Shown here: positions 1 through 11,486 of the stretch, piece by piece
Position numbering within the stretch: the first letter of the stretch is position 1
How the letters are laid out: every line of letters starts with the position of its first letter
DNA from: JABFSM01 sp963762545
GTDB taxonomy: Bacteria > Gemmatimonadota > Gemmatimonadetes > Gemmatimonadales > GWC2-71-9
Reading direction: 5' to 3'
Length of the DNA stretch: 64,000 bases
NCBI GenBank assembly: GCA_963762545.1
Contig: CAVXLC010000001.1
Coordinates: 558,001-622,000, forward strand
The notes under the pieces: model-generated
What the model was told of the DNA's origin: nothing
The model's input: the letters and a program-made list of their open reading frames with translations, nothing else
The model's database searches: none
Made by a program: the position numbers and the translations under genes

Positions 1-397
1 CGATCGCTGCGGCAGCTGCACCCGCTGTCTCGACGCCTGCCCGACCGGTGCGATTCTCGAGCCCCGGCTGCTCGACGCCACCCGGTGCATTTCCTATCTC
101 ACCATCGAATCCCGGCTCCCCATTCCCGGCGAGTTCGCCGGCCGGCTGGAAGGTTGGGGGTTCGGCTGTGACATCTGCAATGACGTGTGCCCCTGGAATC
201 ACCGGTTCGCCGAACCGAGCACGGTCCCGGAATACCGGGACCGTGGAGCGCTGGACACCGCTGATCCCGGATTTTTCGATGGGATGACTGAAGACCAATT
301 CGCCGAGCGATTCGGCGACACGCCGCTCGAGCGCCCCGGACTGGCCGGGATGCGGCGCAACTGGGCGGCCGCCGCAAGGAGTCTCCAACCCCGATGA
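1..397 (+). CDS. queG: Epoxyqueuosine reductase QueG, C-terminal part (5' end outside window)
   Basis: This is the C-terminal ~131 residues, in the frame whose first full codon is at base 2. It opens with a ferredoxin-type 4Fe-4S motif, C-G-S-C-T-R-C-L-D-A-C-P-T-G, and later has C-D-I-C-N-D-V-C-P-W-N, which together supply ligands for two clusters as in QueG. QueG is the cobalamin-dependent cytosolic enzyme that reduces epoxyqueuosine to queuosine in tRNA. The R-I-S-Y-L-T-I-E stretch between the clusters is also typical of the family. The stop codon overlaps the next start as ATGA, so the two genes are probably co-transcribed. The cobalamin-binding N-terminal half is not in the window. Confidence 0.9.
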   Translation, partial: DRCGSCTRCLDACPTGAILEPRLLDATRCISYLTIESRLPIPGEFAGRLEGWGFGCDICNDVCPWNHRFAEPSTVPEYRDRGALDTADPGFFDGMTEDQFAERFGDTPLERPGLAGMRRNWAAAARSLQPR

Positions 398-774
398 TCG
401 ATCACATACAGTCCTTCGCCATCTTCGTCACCAACATCGACCGGGCGGTCGAGTTCTATCGAGACACGCTGGGGCTACCGGTGAGCAAACAGGGAAGCTT
501 CGGACTCGAGCTGTTCCTCGAGCCGCCCCACCTTGGCGTGCACCCCGCGGTGCACCCCGATGCCAGGGCGCTCGTGGGGCGACATACCGGGATCACGTTC
601 TACGTGCCCGGACTCCTGCACTACTGCGGCATCCTGCACGAGCGCGGGGTACGCTTCGTGAGCGAGCCGACGCAGATGTCGTGGGGAGTGATGGCGATGA
701 TTGCCGATCCGGAGGACAACGTCTTTGCGCTGTGGGAGGATCGGATGCCCGACGACGCGGCAGGCGATGCGTAG
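394..774 (+). CDS. VOC-family (glyoxalase/bleomycin resistance fold) protein
   Basis: The protein has 126 residues and a single vicinal-oxygen-chelate module. The opening I-F-V-T-N-I-D-R-A-V-E-F-Y-R-D-T-L-G-L is the classic first beta-alpha unit, and D-P-E-D-N-V-F-A-L-W-E near the C-terminus is the family's closing strand with a possible metal-ligand Glu. VOC proteins act as metal-dependent lyases, isomerases or dioxygenases, or as drug-binding proteins. The substrate cannot be read from the sequence. The start overlaps the queG stop (ATGA), which may reflect translational coupling rather than shared function. Confidence 0.8.
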   Translation: MIDHIQSFAIFVTNIDRAVEFYRDTLGLPVSKQGSFGLELFLEPPHLGVHPAVHPDARALVGRHTGITFYVPGLLHYCGILHERGVRFVSEPTQMSWGVMAMIADPEDNVFALWEDRMPDDAAGDA

Positions 775-789
775 CGCATCGCCCGGGAC

Positions 790-978
790 CTAGAACCGTG
801 CGGCCTTGCGCTTGCGGCGCCGGGCGGCGGCGGACTTCAGCTTCTTGGCTTCACTCGGCTTGAGATAGTGCCGCTTGGCGCGGAGATCCTTGAGGATCCC
901 GGCCTTGATGACCTTCTTCTTGAACGCCTTGAGTGCGCCGTCGAGCCGGTCGCCCTCACCGATCGTGACTTCGATCAT
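790..978 (-). CDS. rpsU: 30S ribosomal protein S21
   Basis: The protein has 62 residues and matches bS21, a small basic protein of the 30S platform near the anti-Shine-Dalgarno region. It has the V-x-I-x-E-G-x-x-L-x-x-A-L-K-x-F-K-K-K-V core followed by a very basic tail, with R-R-R-K-R-K near the end. I chose the ATG at 978 rather than the upstream in-frame codon at 1044 because it gives the family's normal N-terminus and has GGAG a few bases upstream. It lies 99 bases downstream of the cold-shock gene on the same strand, with a striking set of inverted repeats between the two. Confidence 0.93.
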   Translation of the reverse strand: MIEVTIGEGDRLDGALKAFKKKVIKAGILKDLRAKRHYLKPSEAKKLKSAAARRRKRKAARF

Positions 979-992
979 GCAGCATCTCCGTT

Positions 993-1067
993 GGGGAGGA
1001 CGGACAGTGGGGACGGAGGGGTCAGTGCGGACGGGTACTCCCATCCGGCCGTCCTCCCCGTCCCCAC
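993..1067 (-). promoter_or_regulatory. Two interleaved inverted repeats between csp and rpsU
   Basis: Two perfect inverted repeats are interleaved here: an 11-base pair of arms at 993-1003 and 1049-1059, and a 10-base pair at 1007-1016 and 1058-1067. The right arms overlap by two bases, so in RNA the two helices are largely mutually exclusive or would need a pseudoknot. On the minus-strand transcript the last arm ends about 15 bases before the rpsU start. It could be a terminator/read-through element or a translational switch for rpsU. No T-run follows either helix. Confidence 0.5.
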
Positions 1068-1077
1068 CGCCTTCACA

Positions 1078-1290
1078 CTACTTGGCGATCTTGACGACGT
1101 TCTCCGCCGCGGGGCCCTTCTGGCCCTGGACGATCGTGAACTCCACCCGCTCGCCTTCGGCGAGGGAACGGAAGCCCTTGTCCTGAATCGCCGAGTGATG
1201 GACGAAGCAGTCCTTCTCACCATTCTCGGGGGTGATGAAGCCGAAGCCCTTGGCGTCGTTGAACCACTTCACTGTGCCGGTCGTACGCAT
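1078..1290 (-). CDS. Cold-shock protein (CspA family)
   Basis: This 70-residue protein is a single cold-shock domain. RNP1 is visible as K-G-F-G-F-I and RNP2 as the C-F-V-H-H-S segment. The family consists of single-stranded nucleic-acid chaperones that melt RNA structure in the cytoplasm. A strong ribosome-binding site (AGGAG) lies upstream of the ATG at 1290. The leader contains a perfect 8-bp hairpin. The gene is followed on the same strand by rpsU, a common partnership of translation-related genes. Confidence 0.95.
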   Translation of the reverse strand: MRTTGTVKWFNDAKGFGFITPENGEKDCFVHHSAIQDKGFRSLAEGERVEFTIVQGQKGPAAENVVKIAK

Positions 1291-1351
1291 TTCCTACTCC
1301 TGTTGTGTTTGTAATCGGAGTCCCGAAACGGTACATACCGACTACATGTGA

Positions 1352-1374
1352 TTCGCGAGAACTCCCCTCGCGAA
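1352..1374 (-). promoter_or_regulatory. Hairpin in the leader of the cold-shock gene
   Basis: TTCGCGAG at 1352-1359 pairs perfectly with CTCGCGAA at 1367-1374 around a 7-base loop. It lies 62-84 bases upstream of the csp start. Cold-shock genes often carry structured 5' leaders that control mRNA stability or translation. A role here is inferred from position only. Confidence 0.35.
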
Positions 1375-1428
1375 GGGGGCTTCACCGATATCCCGGACTG
1401 TTCCGAGAGAGCGGCTCTGAACGAACAA

Positions 1429-1453
1429 GGGGGCCGCCATGAGAGCGACCCCC
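1429..1453 (-). terminator. Possible terminator of the dacB unit
   Basis: On the minus strand GGGGGTC (1453-1447) can pair with GGCCCCC (1435-1429), allowing one G-U, and is followed by TTGTTCGTT. It sits between the membrane-protein gene ending at 1550 and the csp leader, so it may separate the two transcripts. The T-tract is imperfect. Confidence 0.4.
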
Positions 1454-1549
1454 ATGCATCGTTCCCGAAGCCTGCTCGATTGCGCTAAACGCGCAACCGG
1501 CATCTATACAGTATAACACCCGCGGTGCCAATGCTCAAGATCCTCGGCC

Positions 1550-1960
1550 TCAGCCCGGGGCCCGTCCGGGTGGCAGGGTGAAGAGGCCCGCCAGGCCTAG
1601 TACGGCCAGCGCCACGAACGCGGTGAGATGTCCCGTAGCGAAGACCACTGCGGCCCCGGCCACGGCCGTAAGCTCGAACAGGCCCCAGACCAGCAGCACC
1701 CGTCCGCTGTTTTCGCCCCACCAGTCTTCCGCCGAACGGTTCCCCGCCTGCCCCAGGCGATTGCGCTGCTGGATCCCTGCCACGAAGGCCACCGAGCCGG
1801 CGACCAGCGCCGCCCCGTCGGGCAACCCCGCCGCGATGGTGGCCGTTCCCAGAGCCAGGCTCATCGTGAGCGCTCCGGCCGTGATGATGAGGGTGCTTGC
1901 GACGATGCCGGCGAAAACCACCCGCGCGGCGGAGGACGGGGAACGCGGCGAAGCGGGCAC
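1550..1960 (-). CDS. Small membrane protein of unknown function
   Basis: The protein has 136 residues with about four hydrophobic segments: around residues 13-35, 45-62, 85-105 and 108-127. I do not recognise a family. The GTG start at 1960 shares its first base with the dacB stop (TAGTG), so it is almost certainly translated from the dacB transcript. A hydrophilic loop with Q-Q-R-N-R and E-D-W-W-G-E-N lies near residues 63-83. A role linked to the envelope is inferred only from its position next to a peptidoglycan enzyme. Confidence 0.65.
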   Translation of the reverse strand: MPASPRSPSSAARVVFAGIVASTLIITAGALTMSLALGTATIAAGLPDGAALVAGSVAFVAGIQQRNRLGQAGNRSAEDWWGENSGRVLLVWGLFELTAVAGAAVVFATGHLTAFVALAVLGLAGLFTLPPGRAPG

Positions 1961-3477
1961 TAGGGAGCGGTGGCGGGCGGCTCGCGGTTCTCACCGCCCA
2001 ACTGCCCGATGGCGTCCATGCTGTCGATCGGAAGAATCACGCCCTGCGCGCCCAGCAGGCGGAACAATTTCCACTGTTCCTGCCGCGCGGCCCAGACCCG
2101 GGGCCCGTTGTACATGAGGGAGATCAGGAGGACGCCCTCGGTGCGACCGAGGTAACCCGACAGAGTAGCCACGTCGCCCAGGGTGCCGGTCTTGGCCCGT
2201 ACCACGCCAGGTCCGGGCAGACCCTTGGCCAGCTTGCGCAGCGTGCCGGATCCGTTGGCGGGGAGGAGCTGGGGAAATCCCCGGCCGCCCGGGCTGGACG
2301 GGAACCGCGCGAGATAGGACACGAACGCCATCGGTGAAGCGCGGTCGTCGTGCGAGAGCCCGCTGCCATCGACCAGGTGCACGCTGGTGAAGTCGCCGGT
2401 GACCTCCTGGACGTGGGAGGTCAGCCGGTCGGCGGGACGATCCTCCCCGCCGGCCCAGCGCAGCAGGAGCTCGGCGCCGATGTTGAGGCTGCGCCGGTTG
2501 ACTTCGCTGGCGATGGAATCGAACGGCTCGGAGGTCACCTCGGCCAGCGTGGTGGCCACGGCGGCGGATGTGGGCGCGGCCAGTCCGCTGGCCCGCTGCC
2601 AATCGATACCGGCCAGACGAAGGGCCCGGGCCCAGCTGGCTTCGAGCATGACCCGGGGATCGGCGACCGGCGTCGAGAAGCTGCGCGGGTGGGCCCGGAT
2701 ACCGATGACGCCGGATACCAGGTAATGCCCGCCGGCGACCAGAGAGTAGCGAAGCCGGGTGCGCCTGCCGCTCGAAGTCTTGGCGGTGATGTCCACCAAC
2801 TCGCCGACGCCGGCCGGTGATTCGCCCACCAGGACCGCCTTCTGGCCCACCCGGGCGCCCGGCGCGACCGCGAAACTCAGCACGTTCTCGTTGAGCGTGA
2901 GCTGACCAATCAGGGGAGCAAAGATCCGGCCCCGGTGGCGGGGGCTCCAGGCGGCGGGGTACGAGGCGCCAACGGAGCCGGAGGCGGTGACGACGACCAG
3001 GGGGCCAACCAGATGGCGGATGCCCTTCTCGTGGAGCTTGAGGGCGAGATCCTCGAGGCTCGGGCCGCCGCGCGCGGAGCGCTCCAGGGTCGGATCGCCG
3101 TTCAGCTCGAGGGCCCAGGTGCCCATCCAGGTGCCGGTACCCTCATCCACATGGCCGAGGCCCAGCACCCGGGTGCGCTTCCGGGCATCGCCGCCCAGGA
3201 CGCTCCGGGCGTACCCGGTGGTAAACAGCTTGACGGTCGAGGCCGGAATCATGGGCCGCGTAGGCTCAACACCCCAGATCAGCTGCCCGTCCTGAGCCGC
3301 CACGGCAATCCCCCACTGGCCCGGTGCGGCCCGGGATGCGCGAGCGAACCAGCCGTTGAGCTGTTCGGTAAGCGCCCGCGACTGATCGGCCGCAGCCGAC
3401 TGAGCCCGGATGCTCGCGGGCAGAGCGGCTGCGGTAATGACGACGAGAATGGCAGAACGAAAACGAGCCAGAACCAT
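1960..3477 (-). CDS. dacB: D-alanyl-D-alanine carboxypeptidase/endopeptidase (PBP4 type)
   Basis: This 505-residue exported protein has a signal peptide ending near A-S-I-R-A-Q. All three penicillin-binding active-site motifs are visible: S-T-V-K at about residues 80-83 (nucleophile Ser and general-base Lys), S-L-N near 328, and K-T-G near 427. The long stretch between the first two motifs is typical of class C (peptidase S13) enzymes. They trim and cleave peptidoglycan cross-links in the periplasm. Length is normal for the family. A small membrane-protein gene overlaps its stop codon. Confidence 0.92.
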   Translation of the reverse strand: MVLARFRSAILVVITAAALPASIRAQSAAADQSRALTEQLNGWFARASRAAPGQWGIAVAAQDGQLIWGVEPTRPMIPASTVKLFTTGYARSVLGGDARKRTRVLGLGHVDEGTGTWMGTWALELNGDPTLERSARGGPSLEDLALKLHEKGIRHLVGPLVVVTASGSVGASYPAAWSPRHRGRIFAPLIGQLTLNENVLSFAVAPGARVGQKAVLVGESPAGVGELVDITAKTSSGRRTRLRYSLVAGGHYLVSGVIGIRAHPRSFSTPVADPRVMLEASWARALRLAGIDWQRASGLAAPTSAAVATTLAEVTSEPFDSIASEVNRRSLNIGAELLLRWAGGEDRPADRLTSHVQEVTGDFTSVHLVDGSGLSHDDRASPMAFVSYLARFPSSPGGRGFPQLLPANGSGTLRKLAKGLPGPGVVRAKTGTLGDVATLSGYLGRTEGVLLISLMYNGPRVWAARQEQWKLFRLLGAQGVILPIDSMDAIGQLGGENREPPATAP

Positions 3478-3529
3478 CAGAAACCATCTTTCGACGCGAG
3501 TCGGCCGGGAAACCGCCCGCCTGAGACGA

Positions 3530-4696
3530 TTATGATTTGATCATCGCCTTGGCGATAGTCATGAGCTGCATGTTGCTTGTCCCCTCATAAATCGTGCCAA
3601 TCTTGGCATCTCGGTAGTACTTCTCGGCGGGGTATTCCTTGGAATAGCCATAACCGCCGAACAGCTCGAGGGAATTGGACGTGATGCGGTCGGCCACCTG
3701 CGAGCTGAACAGCTTGGCCATGGCGGCCTCGGCGGTGAACGGCCTGCCGCTGTCCTTGAGCCGCGCGGCATTGTACACCATGAGCCGAGCCGCTTCGAGG
3801 TCGGTGCGCATCTGCGCCAGCTGGAACTGGACCGCCTGGAATTCGGCGATCGCCTTGCCGAACTGCTTGCGTTCCTTCACGTATGCCAGCGCCGCTTCGA
3901 GCGCTCCCTGCGACACGCCCACCATCTGGGCACCGATGCCGATACGCCCTTCGTTCAGGGTCTCGATCGAGATCTTGTATCCCATGCCGACGGGTCCCAG
4001 GACATTCGCCTCGGGCACCTTGCAGCCTTCGAGGATCAGCTCGCAGGTGCTCGACGCACGAATGCCGAGCTTGTCCTCCTTCTTGCCGATCGAGAAGCCC
4101 TCGAAATCCCGCTCCACCAGGAAGGCCGTGATGCCCTTGTAGCCCTTGGAGAAATCGGTATTGGCGAAGATGATGAAGATCCCCGCCTCCGCTCCATTGG
4201 TGATCCAGAACTTCGTTCCAGTGAGCTCCCAGTGATCGCCCTTCTTCTCGGCCCTGGTCTGGAGGCCGAACGCATCGCTGCCCGAGCTCGGTTCCGAGAG
4301 GGCAAAGGCGCCCAGGAGGCCGGAGGTCATGCGGGGGAACAGCCGGGCCTTCTGTTCCTCGCTCCCCCAGCGGAGCAGGCAGTTGTTCACCAGGGTGTTG
4401 TGCACATCGACGTAGATCGCGGCCGACGCGTCGACCCGGGCCAGCTCCTCGATGGCCAGCATGGCAAGGAAGATCGTGCCCCCGGCGCCGCCCCATACCT
4501 CGGGTACCTCGACCCCCATGAGCCCCAGCTCGAAGAACTTCTCGATGAGGTCGGGACGGAACTTGCCGGCCTCGTCCATTTCCTTGACGTGGGGCCCCAC
4601 TTCGCCCTCGGCGAACTCGCGCACCGTCCGACGGAAGAGCTCCTCCTCTTCGGTCAGAATGGTCAGCGCGGGCGAAGTAGATAGGGTCTGTGTCAT
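3530..4696 (-). CDS. Acyl-CoA dehydrogenase
   Basis: This 388-residue cytoplasmic flavoenzyme catalyses alpha,beta-dehydrogenation of acyl-CoA esters, passing electrons to ETF. Family signatures are A-L-S-E-P-x-S-G-S-D and the C-terminal I-Y-E-G-T-S-N-M-Q, whose Glu is the usual catalytic base in short/branched-chain enzymes. I chose the ATG at 4696 over the one at 4720 because it has AGAGAGG at good spacing. Substrate chain length cannot be assigned. No ETF or thiolase genes lie nearby, so it stands alone between the folate and cell-wall genes. Confidence 0.9.
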   Translation of the reverse strand: MTQTLSTSPALTILTEEEELFRRTVREFAEGEVGPHVKEMDEAGKFRPDLIEKFFELGLMGVEVPEVWGGAGGTIFLAMLAIEELARVDASAAIYVDVHNTLVNNCLLRWGSEEQKARLFPRMTSGLLGAFALSEPSSGSDAFGLQTRAEKKGDHWELTGTKFWITNGAEAGIFIIFANTDFSKGYKGITAFLVERDFEGFSIGKKEDKLGIRASSTCELILEGCKVPEANVLGPVGMGYKISIETLNEGRIGIGAQMVGVSQGALEAALAYVKERKQFGKAIAEFQAVQFQLAQMRTDLEAARLMVYNAARLKDSGRPFTAEAAMAKLFSSQVADRITSNSLELFGGYGYSKEYPAEKYYRDAKIGTIYEGTSNMQLMTIAKAMIKS

Positions 4697-4883
4697 CCCA
4701 ACCTCTCTGTGATGAGCCATCGGACCCGAAGATACCCCGGGTGATCGTCCTCCATCAACATCGGTGCCGCGTGTCGTCCTGACACAGAAACCCGCTGCCC
4801 GGCGCGCCGGATGGAGCGAACCGATCCACTGAGACGGGACGGTGGCCGAGTGGGCATACGGCGGGAGCCCCAGCGAGGATTCG

Positions 4884-6719
4884 CTAGGTCCCCGCCTCGA
4901 GTACCTCCAGGGCCACCGGGACTCGTCCCAGGGGCGCGGAGACCTGGGCGCCCCGCAGCCGATCCCTCACCGCGGCGAGCATCTCCCGGGCGATCGCGAC
5001 GCCCTGGGCCAGGGCTTCCTCCCGGCCGCGCTCGCTGGCCCGCCGCATCCTCGTGAGGATCTCGTCCGGCACGGTGACGCCGGGCACTTCATTGGCGAGA
5101 AACTCCGCATTCCGCAGTGACACCAGGGGCCAGATGCCACCGATGATGGGGAGATGGAACGATGCGATCTGCTTGAGAAATCGGTCCAGCTGCGCCAGGT
5201 CGAACACCGGCTGCGTGATGGCGAACTCGGCGCCCGCCTCTACCTTCCAGTGGAGCCGGCGCAGTTCACGGTCCAGGTCGGGCGCGGCCGGATTCACCCC
5301 GACTCCGATCACGAACTCGGTGGGGCGGCCGAGCGGATTGTGGCCGGGGTCGAGCCCGCGGTTGAGCCGCGCGACCAGGTTGGTGAGCCCGATGGCATCG
5401 ATATCGAAGACGGCGGTCGCGTCGGGGTACGGACCCATCTTGGGCGGGTCGCCGGTGACCAGCAGCAGGTTGTGGAGTCCCGCGGCGGCGGCCCCCAACA
5501 GGTCGGAGAGCATCCCGAGGAGGTTCCGGTCCCGGCAGGAATAGTGTACCACGGTCTCGAGGCCCACCTCGCGCTCGATCATGAGCCCGCTCAAGAGGGC
5601 CCCCATCCGGCTCTGGGCCCGGGGACCGTCGGGCACGTTCACCGCATCGACGCCGGCGGCCTTGAGGGCGCGGCATTGCTCGAACATCGGCGCGGGGTCC
5701 ACCCCCTTGGGCGGCACGATTTCCACCGTGGTGATGAAGGTCCCCGCGGCGAGCTTGGCTCCGTAGCGCGAACGCTCCGCGAGCGGTACCGGCGTGACCC
5801 CCGCGGTCGCCGGCTCGACCGTCGCAGTAAACCCCACGTGGCGCGGCGCCACCGAGTGCACGAACCCCGCGATGGCCCGGATATGCTCGGGCGTAGTGCC
5901 GCAACACCCGCCGACGAAGCGCGCGCCCGCCTCCACGATGCGCTTGGCGTAGTTGCCCATGTACTCCGGCGAGGCCATGTACATCTTGCGGTCACCGACA
6001 TCGCGTGGCAGTCCGGCATTGGGCTGCGCCGAAATCGGGCGGGTGACGACCGGGGCGAGCTGTTCCACCGCCTCGAGGATCCCCTGGGGACCCACCGAGC
6101 AGTTCACGCCGATCACGTCCGCGCCCATGGCTTCCAGCAGCGGACCGAAGACCGCCGGCTCGGTGCCGTAGTGGGTCCGTCCGTCGGTCCCGATCGTCAT
6201 TTGCGCGATCACCGGCAGATCGGTCAGGCGGCGGACCGCGTCGAGCGCGGCCCGGAGCTCCTCCACGTCGCTGAAGGTCTCGAGGATGAATCCGTCGACG
6301 CCCCCATCGAGCAGGCCGCGGATCTGGCGAGTGAAATCGGCGCCCGCTTCGGCGACCGAGGTCTCTCCGAACGGCTCGATACGGAGTCCCAGGGGCCCGA
6401 TGGCTCCCACGACGGCCGCACGGCCCCCGGAGGCGGCGCGGGCCAGCTCGGCGGCGGCCCGGTTGATCTTTTCGGTGTCATCCGCCAACCCGTACTGCGC
6501 CAGCTTCCGCGGCGTGGCGCCGAAGGTGTTGGTCTCCAGCAGCTCGGCGCCGGCCTTCACGTAGGCGCGATGGATCTCGCTCACCAGCGCCGGCTGACGG
6601 AGGTTCAGCTCGTCGTAACAGACGTTGAGGAACACGCCGCGGTCGTACAGCATGGTGCCCATGGCGCCGTCGAAGACATGGATCCGGCCGTCGTTGAGCA
6701 GCTCGCGCAGGGTCGGCAT
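4884..6719 (-). CDS. Bifunctional homocysteine S-methyltransferase / methylenetetrahydrofolate reductase
   Basis: The protein has 611 residues, the same architecture and size as Bacillus YitJ. Residues ~1-300 are a homocysteine methyltransferase barrel with D-G-A-M-G-T-M at the N-terminus and zinc ligands in V-N-C-S-V-G (~202) and G-G-C-C-G-T-T (~268). Residues ~325-600 are a MetF-like FAD domain starting T-T-V-E-I-V-P-P-K-G and including L-L-L-V-T-G-D-P-P. It should make 5-methyl-THF and possibly methylate homocysteine. The ATG at 6719 lies four bases after the metH stop, with a GAGGGGGG ribosome site inside the end of metH, so the two form an operon. Confidence 0.93.
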   Translation of the reverse strand: MPTLRELLNDGRIHVFDGAMGTMLYDRGVFLNVCYDELNLRQPALVSEIHRAYVKAGAELLETNTFGATPRKLAQYGLADDTEKINRAAAELARAASGGRAAVVGAIGPLGLRIEPFGETSVAEAGADFTRQIRGLLDGGVDGFILETFSDVEELRAALDAVRRLTDLPVIAQMTIGTDGRTHYGTEPAVFGPLLEAMGADVIGVNCSVGPQGILEAVEQLAPVVTRPISAQPNAGLPRDVGDRKMYMASPEYMGNYAKRIVEAGARFVGGCCGTTPEHIRAIAGFVHSVAPRHVGFTATVEPATAGVTPVPLAERSRYGAKLAAGTFITTVEIVPPKGVDPAPMFEQCRALKAAGVDAVNVPDGPRAQSRMGALLSGLMIEREVGLETVVHYSCRDRNLLGMLSDLLGAAAAGLHNLLLVTGDPPKMGPYPDATAVFDIDAIGLTNLVARLNRGLDPGHNPLGRPTEFVIGVGVNPAAPDLDRELRRLHWKVEAGAEFAITQPVFDLAQLDRFLKQIASFHLPIIGGIWPLVSLRNAEFLANEVPGVTVPDEILTRMRRASERGREEALAQGVAIAREMLAAVRDRLRGAQVSAPLGRVPVALEVLEAGT

Positions 6720-6723
6720 GTCG

Positions 6724-10500
<3,777 letters not shown>

Positions 10501-10517
10501 GAACGGAAAATCCCGAA

Positions 10518-10546
10518 GCTAAAACAGCCCCGGGCGGCGTTTTAGC
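10518..10546 (-). promoter_or_regulatory. Inverted repeat just upstream of metH
   Basis: GCTAAAAC (10518-10525) and GTTTTAGC (10539-10546) form a perfect 8-base inverted repeat around a 13-base GC-rich centre, ending 18 bases before the metH start. It could be an operator half-site pair or a leader hairpin. No T-run follows, so a terminator is unlikely. I see no cobalamin or SAM riboswitch motifs in the 121 bases upstream of metH. Confidence 0.4.
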
Positions 10547-10621
10547 GATTGTTTAACGTGGCCGCAAGCAGCGCAAATCGCCACGATCGATTATCCCGGA
10601 CCACCAATCATAGCGGGAGCA

Positions 10622-10918
10622 TCAGCCCATCGGGAGCCCCAGCCGCCTGGCCGCCTCTTCCGGGCTGAGCCCGCTCGCCAACACCGTCTTCCTCCGGCCG
10701 CTGTGACCGGCCACCAGGCGCACCTCACCGCGGGGTACCCGGAGCCGCTCCGCCAGGAATCGCACCAGCTCCTCGTTGGCCGCTCCATCCACCGGGGGAC
10801 TCTTCAGGCGCACCTTGAGCGCATGCCCGAACGGGCCTGCCAGCTCGGTACGCGCGGCGCGGGGCTGAATGTGGAGCCGGATGCGCACCCCGTCCTTGGT
10901 GGCTTCGAGGAAACTCAC
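10622..10918 (-). CDS. DUF167 (YggU-like) family protein
   Basis: This 98-residue protein matches the DUF167/YggU family: I-Q-P-R-A, then V-R-L-K-S-P-P-V-D-G-A-A-N-E-E-L-V-x-F-L-A, and the basic G-x-x-G-R-x-K segment near residue 75. Its biochemical role is unknown. The GTG start at 10918 overlaps the stop of the upstream YggT gene as GTGA, and YggT-YggU is a conserved pairing in many bacteria. The open frame continues far upstream, but only this C-terminal part resembles a protein, so I place the start at the overlap. Confidence 0.85.
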   Translation of the reverse strand: MSFLEATKDGVRIRLHIQPRAARTELAGPFGHALKVRLKSPPVDGAANEELVRFLAERLRVPRGEVRLVAGHSGRRKTVLASGLSPEEAARRLGLPMG

Positions 10919-11421
10919 GATGCCAGTCCCGCGATCAGGGCACGGAGCAGCAGCAGGGCGAGATACGCGACGAAGGGACTCAGGTCGATCATGCCCAGCG
11001 GCGGCAGCCGCCTCGCGATCGGTGCGACGATCCAGTCCGTGAGCAGGAATACCGGACGCAGCCACCCGGTCTCGCGTCCGAGGCCGAGCCACGAGCCGAT
11101 GACCCGGACGATGATGGCCGTCATGATCAGCCAGATCACGCCGTCCAGGACCAAACGGATCCAGGCGGCGATACCGGCTCCTCGCATCGCGGTGACGAGG
11201 GCGATCGAGCCGCCGAGCCAGCCGACCAAGCTGATGGCCAGGAGGCCCAGCACGATGACCACCCCGAACAGCCAGAGCGGAGCATCCACCGGGTTGCCGC
11301 CGGCGCGCCGGAGGCGGCGCTCGATCGGTGACAACAGGGGGCCGGCCACCCGATGCACCATTCGGGGCCACCAGCCGAACGGGCCGATGTGCCGGCGGCG
11401 CACCGCCCAAGCTGTCACCAA
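10915..11421 (-). CDS. YggT-family membrane protein
   Basis: The frame shown has 168 residues and two YggT repeats, each with the pattern membrane segment, aromatic loop, P-x-x-x-P-I-x-R-R. The second repeat (D-W-I-V-A-P-I-A-R-R-L-P-P, then D-L-S-P-F) is textbook. The family has unknown function and often sits with YggU or cell-division genes. The start is doubtful. TTG at 11421 or GTG at 11418 are the only canonical codons, but the frame upstream stays open and encodes the missing first membrane helix (residues reading A-L-L-A-F-A-G-A-L-F-I-L), so initiation at a rare codon between about 11476 and 11490 is possible. Confidence 0.8.
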   Translation of the reverse strand: MVTAWAVRRRHIGPFGWWPRMVHRVAGPLLSPIERRLRRAGGNPVDAPLWLFGVVIVLGLLAISLVGWLGGSIALVTAMRGAGIAAWIRLVLDGVIWLIMTAIIVRVIGSWLGLGRETGWLRPVFLLTDWIVAPIARRLPPLGMIDLSPFVAYLALLLLRALIAGLAS

Positions 11422-11486
11422 AATGAAAAGCGCTCCCGCAAATGCGAGGAGCGCGAGCCCGCGAACCGCGACATCGATCCAGGGTA

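Noticed and set aside
4841..4853. GGTGGCCGAGTGG resembles the D-arm of tRNA-Ser or tRNA-Leu
   Set aside because: No acceptor stem, anticodon arm or T-arm can be found around it in the right spacing, so it is not a tRNA gene. It might be chance.
10501..10621. Possible SAM or cobalamin riboswitch upstream of metH
   Set aside because: The 121-base space lacks the cobalamin box and any SAM-aptamer core that I can recognise; only an inverted repeat is present.
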